From contig DHJT01000041.1 of NCBI GenBank assembly GCA_002404465.1, forward strand, positions 1-20,374: DNA of 20,374 nucleotides, written 5' to 3'. Of the stretch, positions 9,276-15,189 are shown in pieces (the stretch's first letter is position 1; every line of letters starts with the position of its first letter). The notes under the pieces were generated by a model that was not told the DNA's origin, ran no database searches, and saw only the letters and a list, made by a program, of their open reading frames with translations. Source of the stretch: Sutterella sp. UBA4713 (GTDB taxonomy: Bacteria; Pseudomonadota; Gammaproteobacteria; Burkholderiales; Burkholderiaceae_F). Position numbers and translations under genes: made by a program.

Positions 9276-9658
9276 CCGATTTATTTGAAATATTGACAAC
9301 ACAGTGCCGAAAGATTCACTTAGCCGATTACAAAGCGCAAGCCCGAATCGGCGTGCTGGATTGGGAAAAAACGCGAGCGCAACAAATGCTCTTTACGGTT
9401 GATGTGTGGGTCAAAGATGTAGGCCCCTTAAACGATGACATCAGCACAGTTTACGATTACCGGGCCGTCCCGAAAGCGATTGAAACTGTCCTCGCTTCCG
9501 GGCACATTCAATTGCAGGAAACCGTCGCAGAACTCATTGCGCAAAAGCTCCTTAGCGACGCCAAGGTACTGGCCGTTCGTATTCAAACCCAAAAAACCGA
9601 AGCCGTTAAACAAGCAGGCGGGATCGGCATTGAAATCTTCAGAAAAAAGTTTGTATGA
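9272..9658 (+). CDS. folB: Dihydroneopterin aldolase
   Basis: Cytoplasmic folate-pathway enzyme that cleaves 7,8-dihydroneopterin to 6-hydroxymethyl-dihydropterin and glycolaldehyde. The 128-aa length is typical. IGVLDWEKTRAQ carries the conserved active-site glutamate (about residue 32), DYRAV matches the substrate-pocket tyrosine region (SYAD-like in E. coli), LQETVAELIA matches the second conserved Glu helix, and the lysine of QKTEAV aligns with the catalytic lysine of the KPGAV motif. The protein starts with about 12 extra residues before the usual N-terminal strand. It overlaps cca and ttcA by four bases each (ATGA), so it is probably translated from the same mRNA. Confidence 0.9.
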   Translation: MTDLFEILTTQCRKIHLADYKAQARIGVLDWEKTRAQQMLFTVDVWVKDVGPLNDDISTVYDYRAVPKAIETVLASGHIQLQETVAELIAQKLLSDAKVLAVRIQTQKTEAVKQAGGIGIEIFRKKFV

Positions 9659-10656
9659 CAGAAAAACAAATCCGAATCATTCCGGCTAAAACGCCGAAAA
9701 ACAATCGCGATGAAAAAAAATCCATCGAAATAGCTCCGGGCGTTCACGTGCGTGCTTCCGTCTCGGTTCGCAAGCTGGAAAAACGCATCGTTCGTCTGAC
9801 AGCTCAAGCGATCTCTGACTACAACATGATTGAAGATGGCGACAAAGTCCTCGTAGCTATGAGCGGAGGCAAGGACAGTTACGTTCTTCTGGAAACGCTC
9901 ACGAAGTTGCAAAAACGGGCTCCTGTTTCGTTTGACCTGCTCGCCGTCCATGTTGACCAACATATCCCGGGCTCGGACACTTCTGTTATTGAGAATTTTC
10001 TGAAAACATCCGGCGTGCCCTATCACATCGAATCGCAGGACACACACTCAATCATTGAGCGCCTGATTCCGACAGGCAAAAACGTCTGCTCGCTTTGCGC
10101 CCGACTGCGTCGCGGCATTTTATATCGCATCGCTCGCGAAAAAGGGTGCACGAAAATCGCCCTCGGGCATCAAATGGACGATGTCGTTTCTACACTTTTA
10201 CTCAATATGTTCTACGGTGGCCGCATCAAGGCCATGCCTCCGATTCTGCGCAGCGATGACAAAACAAATATTGTCATTCGTCCTTTGGTGTATGTGCGCG
10301 AATACGAGACAGCCAAGTGGGCCAAAATTCGCAGCTTCCCGACATCTCCCAAACATCTTTGCGGCGCAGCCGAAAACAAGAAACGGCAGGAGATTAAGGC
10401 TCTGATGGCCGATTGGGATAAACATTTTGACGGTCGCATCTACAACCTGTTTATGAGTACAACACGGGTTGCCCCTTCGCAATTGGCCGACAAGAATTTG
10501 TTCGACTTTCAAACCTTTTGCCGCAGACAAACCTCTGCAACGACCCAAGACACACCGCAACATCAGCCTACGACAAAACAAGGGCTACAACTTGATGCGG
10601 AACACGGCATCAAACCGCTTTTGATGCGCATAGTCCCTTGGAAAACGCCGTTTTAA
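9655..10656 (+). CDS. ttcA: tRNA 2-thiocytidine (s2C32) synthetase TtcA
   Basis: Iron-sulfur dependent thiolase that puts sulfur on cytidine 32 of certain tRNAs after ATP activation. The 333-aa protein has the PP-loop SGGKDS at residues 70-75, the CSLC cluster motif at 145-148 followed by RLRRGILYR, then ALGHQMDD, NMFYGGRIKAMPP and the C-terminal KNLFDF. The E. coli enzyme uses three cysteines for its [4Fe-4S] cluster; the third would be C236 here (LCG), while the companion cysteine of the E. coli CNLCG motif is K233. A ~40-residue tail after FDF and a longer N-terminus account for the extra length over the E. coli protein (~311 aa). It is last in the apaH operon and convergent with the amidohydrolase gene, five bases away. 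Confidence 0.93.
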   Translation: MTEKQIRIIPAKTPKNNRDEKKSIEIAPGVHVRASVSVRKLEKRIVRLTAQAISDYNMIEDGDKVLVAMSGGKDSYVLLETLTKLQKRAPVSFDLLAVHVDQHIPGSDTSVIENFLKTSGVPYHIESQDTHSIIERLIPTGKNVCSLCARLRRGILYRIAREKGCTKIALGHQMDDVVSTLLLNMFYGGRIKAMPPILRSDDKTNIVIRPLVYVREYETAKWAKIRSFPTSPKHLCGAAENKKRQEIKALMADWDKHFDGRIYNLFMSTTRVAPSQLADKNLFDFQTFCRRQTSATTQDTPQHQPTTKQGLQLDAEHGIKPLLMRIVPWKTPF

Positions 10657-10661
10657 AATTC

Positions 10662-11762
10662 CTACCCTAACTGTCGACGAACCATCGCACTCATCAGCGC
10701 CACGCCACCGTCCAAGTACTCGGGAGAAAAATGCATATCCCGATTGTGTAATCCGGGTTCAGCTCCGACTCCGATGCCGAAGTATGCGTTTTGAAGCCCC
10801 GGTTTGGCCTTCGCAAAATAGTTGAAGTCCTCGCCTCCTCCTCCGCACGGCTCTGACAAGCGTTCGCGTCCGAAAAGACGAATGATTTCCTCTTGTGCCT
10901 GCCTGACTAAAGACGGCGTATACGAAGGTGCCGGAATCGGCTCGTGCGGTAGGGTTACGGTTGCCGTCGCGCCGACCGATTGAGCGGCAAACTCGGCCGC
11001 GCGTCGCACTTTATCAATCAGTTCCTGCATCAGAGCATTGTTTTCTGCCCGAGCATCTATCCACAATTGCGCCGTATCCGGGACGACGTTCACTGCCGCA
11101 GAAGTTGCATGGATCTGTGTGACCTTGCAACTCCAACCGGCTAAAGGATTAAGCTTAATAGCACAAATGGCATTGGTCACAAGTGCAGCCGCCTCGGCCG
11201 CATTCACACCCAAATGAGGTCTGGAGGCATGGCAGGACTCGCCTTTAATGCCAATGCCGATAAATGCACTTGCCGTGTAATTTACGGCCGCGCAAAAATT
11301 TCCGGCCGGCATATCCTGCACCGGTCGGATGTGCATTCCGAATGCCATGTCCACATCGTCTAAGACACCGGCCTTAATCACACTCAGTGCCCCGTCTAAG
11401 GTTTCTTCTGCAGGCTGAAAGAGGAACTTTAGCGTTCCCCTCTTGACAGAATCGAACACCTCGCGAGCCACAGCGATTTGCATTGCAACATGCGCATCGT
11501 GGCCGCACGCATGAACGGCGACAACCGATCCGTCTGCATTTTTAAAAGGCAAAGCATCCATATCACACCGAACCAGAACCGTCGGTCCGGCAACACCGGT
11601 TCGCTTGTAAGCGACGACAGCTGTTGTGCCGTCAACTCCGGTATACACCTCGTAGCCGATTCGTCGCATTGCCTCGGCCGCATAGGCGCTTGTCCTAATC
11701 TCGTGAAAACCGAGCTCAGGCATTGCGTGCAAATCACGCCATAAAGAAACCACATCAGTCAT
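10662..11762 (-). CDS. M20D-family amidohydrolase (N-acyl amino acid / hippurate type)
   Basis: Metal-dependent cytoplasmic amidohydrolase of 366 aa, related to hippurate hydrolases, N-acyl-L-amino acid deacylases and p-aminobenzoyl-glutamate hydrolase. The M20D signature is intact: DLHAMPELGFHE at the N-terminus, CDMDALP at about 66-72, ACGHDAHVAM at 85-94 (metal-site Cys and His), QPAEE at 116-120, then GESCHASRPHLGVNA in the dimerisation domain, CGGGGEDFNYF and a C-terminal HNRDMHFSPEYL supplying the last metal ligand region. No signal peptide. It follows yjiG with a 54-bp gap holding a terminator-like hairpin, so its expression may be partly uncoupled. The ribosome binding site is poor. 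The exact substrate cannot be read from sequence; context suggests a compound imported by YjiH/YjiG. Confidence 0.85.
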   Translation of the reverse strand: MTDVVSLWRDLHAMPELGFHEIRTSAYAAEAMRRIGYEVYTGVDGTTAVVAYKRTGVAGPTVLVRCDMDALPFKNADGSVVAVHACGHDAHVAMQIAVAREVFDSVKRGTLKFLFQPAEETLDGALSVIKAGVLDDVDMAFGMHIRPVQDMPAGNFCAAVNYTASAFIGIGIKGESCHASRPHLGVNAAEAAALVTNAICAIKLNPLAGWSCKVTQIHATSAAVNVVPDTAQLWIDARAENNALMQELIDKVRRAAEFAAQSVGATATVTLPHEPIPAPSYTPSLVRQAQEEIIRLFGRERLSEPCGGGGEDFNYFAKAKPGLQNAYFGIGVGAEPGLHNRDMHFSPEYLDGGVALMSAMVRRQLG

Positions 11763-11770
11763 AGCGGTGT

Positions 11771-11809
11771 TTTAAAAGTCAAAGCGAGAGCCCGAAAACA
11801 GACTCTCGC
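11771..11809 (-). terminator. Hairpin between yjiG and amidohydrolase, possible attenuator
   Basis: On the minus strand GCGAGAG (11803-11809) and CTCTCGC (11784-11790) form a 7-bp stem with a 12-base loop, followed by TTTGACTTTT. The T-rich tail is interrupted, so it may be a leaky intrinsic terminator that lowers expression of the distal amidohydrolase gene relative to yjiH-yjiG. No folding energy was computed. Confidence 0.45.
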
Positions 11810-11816
11810 GCGAACA

Positions 11817-12287
11817 CTACATGACGGCCCGCATGAAAAGCATGCCGATACCGGCCATGAGGACACTGTTAAACATTAGAAGCGGCCAATATTTCTTCGG
11901 CACGTCTGCCAAACCGAGTAGCCGTCCCATGTACTGAATTTGAGAGGCCATCAAAATGAGCGCAGGAGACAAAATCGTAACATCGGTCGCGCTGATGGTT
12001 CCGGCAGTAAAAAGACTCGCCGCCACGCCGACACCGGCGCCGCACGAAAGCCACGTTGCGCAGAGCACGAGAACGCATTCGCCTTTTAATCCGAAGACGC
12101 CCATCATAGGGCCGCACGCTTTACCCAAAAAATCCATCACACCGAGCAAGCTTAGGATGTATGTCAGAACAAACGCCATTAAAACATTCGGCAACAAGTA
12201 GTTGGCGCAAACAAGCAATCCTTTGCGGCATCCGCCGATAAAAATATCAAAAGGATTGCTACTCACTTTGTTATCTGCAGTAGCCAT
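11817..12287 (-). CDS. yjiG: YjiG-family membrane protein (nucleoside-recognition/Gate domain)
   Basis: Integral inner membrane protein of 156 aa with hydrophobic segments at about residues 25-48, 70-95 and 130-155, and the SCGAGVGVAASLFTAG stretch typical of the Gate (nucleoside recognition) domain shared with spore maturation proteins. E. coli YjiG (~153 aa) is encoded beside yjiH and the isoaspartyl dipeptidase gene iadA; here the pair sits among M20 hydrolases instead. YjiG and YjiH each resemble half of a transporter, so they probably act as a heteromeric permease, but the substrate is unproven. The start overlaps the end of yjiH by 17 bases, with AAAGGA seven bases before the ATG, indicating coupled translation. 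Confidence 0.8.
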   Translation of the reverse strand: MATADNKVSSNPFDIFIGGCRKGLLVCANYLLPNVLMAFVLTYILSLLGVMDFLGKACGPMMGVFGLKGECVLVLCATWLSCGAGVGVAASLFTAGTISATDVTILSPALILMASQIQYMGRLLGLADVPKKYWPLLMFNSVLMAGIGMLFMRAVM

Positions 12288-12951
12288 TGCGGAAATCCTT
12301 TCTGAAAATTGTCGTCAAGCAAACCCGAACGAAGAAACCGGCTGCGAACTTCATGACCAGAATAATCGCAAGCGGCTTCCAAACCGGAACCAAAAGGAAG
12401 GCAAAAAGAGCTGAGACCGTTGAAAAATAGTTCCCGACGGCACCTGCCCCACAGTATTGCCAAGAAGCCATAATGATTAACTCTCTATCGTCCATCAGCT
12501 TATTGTCGTATAGACTTTTAGAAATAGCCGCACCGGCATCCGTGCTTTGCAAATCGGTTACAAGCGCCAATCCCGTATAGCCGGGGATGTCCAGAACCGG
12601 ACGCAAGAAAGGCGTCAACAGCACTTGAGCCGCGGCTAATGCACCATAGTGTTCGAACACAGCCAAAAGACCGACGGCCAAGGTCACCGGAGCAAAAAGC
12701 GTCAGAGCAAAAAGGAAACCCTGTCTAGCTCCGACACCTCCCTTGCCGACGAAATTGGTCCCACCGACTGACCCGAACTTACCGGCGATTGTCGAGAAGT
12801 CAAATGCACCGAGCCATTCGTACCCAGGGCCCATTTTGTAAAAAACACCTGAGAACATGATAATTGCAAGCAACAGCGCCAGAAACGCTACAGGACCTGC
12901 CTTAGGTTTCGCCGTTAACGCTGCAACGTCGAGATTTTCTGCCATAGACAT
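12271..12951 (-). CDS. yjiH: YjiH-family membrane protein (nucleoside-recognition/Gate domain)
   Basis: Integral inner membrane protein of 226 aa, matching the ~227 aa of E. coli YjiH. Likely membrane segments lie at about residues 20-40, 78-100, 165-190 and 193-212. The central GYTGLALVTDLQSTDAG region and the WQYCGAGAVGN turn are typical of the Gate domain. It precedes yjiG with a 17-base overlap and probably forms a complex with it. The ATG is preceded by GAGGAG about seven bases upstream, a strong ribosome binding site, and by the weak promoter and inverted repeat described separately. The role as a permease for a peptide-like compound is inferred from the flanking M20 hydrolases and from the iadA linkage in E. 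coli. Confidence 0.82.
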   Translation of the reverse strand: MSMAENLDVAALTAKPKAGPVAFLALLLAIIMFSGVFYKMGPGYEWLGAFDFSTIAGKFGSVGGTNFVGKGGVGARQGFLFALTLFAPVTLAVGLLAVFEHYGALAAAQVLLTPFLRPVLDIPGYTGLALVTDLQSTDAGAAISKSLYDNKLMDDRELIIMASWQYCGAGAVGNYFSTVSALFAFLLVPVWKPLAIILVMKFAAGFFVRVCLTTIFRKDFRNGYCR

Positions 12952-12987
12952 TCTCCTCGGAGAAAGTTAAGGAATTACGATGGCAAA

Positions 12988-13016
12988 CTAGCACAACCTG
13001 AGAAAATCGTTGCCAA
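12988..13016 (-). promoter_or_regulatory. Weak sigma-70 promoter candidate for yjiH operon
   Basis: On the minus strand TTGGCA (13011-13016) matches the -35 consensus in five of six positions. At 17 bp spacing the -10 position holds TGCTAG (12988-12993), a poor match. A good -35 with a bad -10 may point to activator dependence, consistent with the inverted repeat nine bases upstream of the -35. The leader would be about 30 bases. Confidence 0.35.
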
Positions 13017-13024
13017 TTGCACGC

Positions 13025-13065
13025 CATAGATGTCCTTTCTTTGCCTAAACATTGCGACATCTATG
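13025..13065. promoter_or_regulatory. 10-bp inverted repeat upstream of yjiH, candidate operator
   Basis: CATAGATGTC at 13025-13034 is repeated as its exact reverse complement at 13056-13065, separated by 21 bp. The half sites are 31 bp apart, close to three helical turns, so two bound proteins would lie on the same DNA face. It sits between the start of the yjiH operon and the end of the RocB-like gene, just upstream of the yjiH -35 candidate. A hairpin in RNA reading through from the upstream gene is the alternative reading. Confidence 0.5.
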
Positions 13066-13099
13066 CACTAGACATTAGGTCTTTCCCCCAATAGGTATC

Positions 13100-14752
13100 T
13101 CATTTACGCGACAATTTCTCGATGGTCTCGATCAAAAGCTGTGGAGCCACCTTTAAAGAATAGTTCAGCTCAAGACGTTCTGTGCTCTGGTGAGCATCTT
13201 TGCCTGCCGGCCCCATATTGGCAACCGGGATATCGAGCGACAGGAGTTCTTGCATCGGCAGCGAATACAGCTCCCCCCAGCCGGGCATATTTTCCCCGAG
13301 TGCGCTCAATCCGGATTTTCGTCCCTGGAATCCCAAATACGAAAGATCCGTGATACCACCGAATATTTTTTTTACCACCACGGCACCGTCACCTGCAAGC
13401 TCCCCGCCTCTGCGAGCTTGATCACGGATAATGTGACGCAGAGTCCTTTCTTTGCTCTCACGATTTCTGTTTAACCGACTCGGGTAATACGGTGGCAGAA
13501 ACCCGAGGACAATTGCAGGTCCCTGAAGAGCGCTTTCTTCCAAGACCCATTCGCTGACGCGAATTGCCGCCTCCCGCATATCCATCTTCGAGTCCAGAGT
13601 TTTCAAAAATGCTTTTTGGCGACGAGAAAATTCACAAGGCCCTCCGAGTTTTTCCTCTGCCATTTTCACAAGCTCCTTGTACGTTAAGACGCGCCCCTTT
13701 TTCCTTGTTTTGGGAACGTCGGCCCCCCTGATTGCCAACTCAAGTGCCGCTTTTTGCATTTGCTTGCAAGACTCAATCAATGCTTCTCTAGCAATGCTCT
13801 TTAACTGTCCGAGAACACCGCCCGGCGTTGCGTGATCCGTAAGCACGTTAAAGTAACAAACCGCCTTAGCAGGCAGACTCACACTGTACGTTGACACGCG
13901 CGTTTGACAATTAAGACACGTCGGCGGAGGAAGCGTATCGGAACCCTCGCCGCAGATAAAAGCGCGATTCCCTTCCATCAAGCGGACAACGTCGGCAACA
14001 ATAAGTGCCGCATTAGCCCCTTCGACATAGTCGTTGACATGACTGGCTTGTCCTACGCACAGAAAATACGGCATGATTTTTCCGGTTGTCCCCGTGTAAT
14101 ACGGACGCACGGGATTCTTGCCCGCTGTCCAAAAACACGGCTCCCCTGTTAAAGCGGCGACAAAATCCAACTCCAGCTCGTCCCGAATCCCACACAGTTT
14201 TGTCAGAGATCCCCTCATTCCGGCGCTATCGCTCTCCTCGTCAGGGACTGCCAGAAATGCGATATTGATTTGCAGATTCGAGCTTTGTGCCAAAACACGC
14301 ATGGTTTCTATGAAAATCGCAAGACCGGATTTCATATCCATGACACCTCGCCCGAAAAGCCAGTTACCGCTCTCCAAATCCTCCCTGGCCTCTTTCGAAA
14401 GATTAACTTCGGCAAGAGCTTTCGTGTATGCATCGGGCGAAAAAGCCAAATCCGCCAGCGGCCCTTGGACATCAACAACATCGAAGTGCCCTGTCAAGAG
14501 CACCGTGCGATTGACCTTCTGAGGCGGACACAAAAGAGCCCAAACGGCCTGTCGTCCGAGTCGATCACCCTGACAGGGAAACAGTTCGGCTCTTATCGTG
14601 TTACCTTGCGTCGGCTCGATAGAAAGCAATGCCTCAAAGAGCGCTTGCGCTGCTCGGTTTTCCTCATCTGCGCGCCCCGAAACACTCGGAATGGAACACA
14701 GTTTCTTCGTCAAAGAGAGGATGCGTTCCGGACTCGGATAATTTGCAGTCAT
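13100..14752 (-). CDS. RocB-like M20 peptidase
   Basis: Predicted cytoplasmic zinc peptidase/deacylase of 550 aa, closest in length and style to Bacillus RocB (about 566 aa), a poorly understood protein of arginine utilisation. M20 metal ligands are visible: H89 and D91 in LTGHFDVVDV, D139 in RGVMDMKSG, E172-E173 in VPDEESDSAG, and a C-terminal GKDAHQSTERL supplying the last His. GDRLGR at 62-67 and SFSSVSG-like IPSVSG at 21-26 also fit RocB. A long insertion between about 200 and 440 contains several cysteines and basic stretches. No signal peptide or membrane segment. It is upstream of and co-oriented with yjiH (148-bp gap), so it may be a separate transcript of the same regulon. The substrate, perhaps an arginine- or peptide-derived compound, is not deducible. 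Confidence 0.8.
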   Translation of the reverse strand: MTANYPSPERILSLTKKLCSIPSVSGRADEENRAAQALFEALLSIEPTQGNTIRAELFPCQGDRLGRQAVWALLCPPQKVNRTVLLTGHFDVVDVQGPLADLAFSPDAYTKALAEVNLSKEAREDLESGNWLFGRGVMDMKSGLAIFIETMRVLAQSSNLQINIAFLAVPDEESDSAGMRGSLTKLCGIRDELELDFVAALTGEPCFWTAGKNPVRPYYTGTTGKIMPYFLCVGQASHVNDYVEGANAALIVADVVRLMEGNRAFICGEGSDTLPPPTCLNCQTRVSTYSVSLPAKAVCYFNVLTDHATPGGVLGQLKSIAREALIESCKQMQKAALELAIRGADVPKTRKKGRVLTYKELVKMAEEKLGGPCEFSRRQKAFLKTLDSKMDMREAAIRVSEWVLEESALQGPAIVLGFLPPYYPSRLNRNRESKERTLRHIIRDQARRGGELAGDGAVVVKKIFGGITDLSYLGFQGRKSGLSALGENMPGWGELYSLPMQELLSLDIPVANMGPAGKDAHQSTERLELNYSLKVAPQLLIETIEKLSRK

Positions 14753-15189
14753 TTTCAGGAGCCTTTCTGGTTCATTTAATCGATTGACGTCGATGCCGTG
14801 ATTTCATTCCGGCAACGGCCTCTCATTTTGAATGAAAATGTCCACCTTTGTCGAGAAGACACGAAACGAGAAACAACATCCATCGTCCAGCGCGAAATGA
14901 AAGCCATCACGCTTAACACGCTTAAACAAGAAGAGCCAATGACTTTCTGCCTCAAAGATTCTCAGAAAATCAAAGAATGCAGCCCTCCAACTCCGTTTGT
15001 CCCCTTCCTTTCTCGCAATTTGCACTTGGCTACAGTGCCACACTAGCGAAAAACAAGATTTGCACGTGAAATGCGCTAACATTTCGCGTTGCCTTCCCGT
15101 CAGAAGAAAGCGCGGGATTTTTGTAGACCACCTCAATTACTACAACGCCGACGACCGAAAGATAACGGCTCGGCTCAAGCAGGGTTTCA
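14753..15189. other. 437-bp divergent gap between RocB-like gene and mrcA
   Basis: No gene is recognised. Two opposing short frames (14798-15046 plus, 14804-15136 minus) overlap each other and show no family features. A short dyad CATTTT/AAAATG (14824-14829, 14835-14840) sits about 75 bp upstream of the RocB-like start. The octamer ATTTGCAC is repeated exactly 40 bp apart (15018-15025 and 15058-15065) in the half nearer to mrcA. I could not define a convincing promoter for either gene. In other Burkholderiales, pil genes often lie divergent from mrcA; they are not here. Confidence 0.4.

Noticed and set aside
14798..15136. Two opposing short frames in the gap before mrcA
   Set aside because: They overlap each other, lack ribosome binding sites of note and show no recognisable domains.
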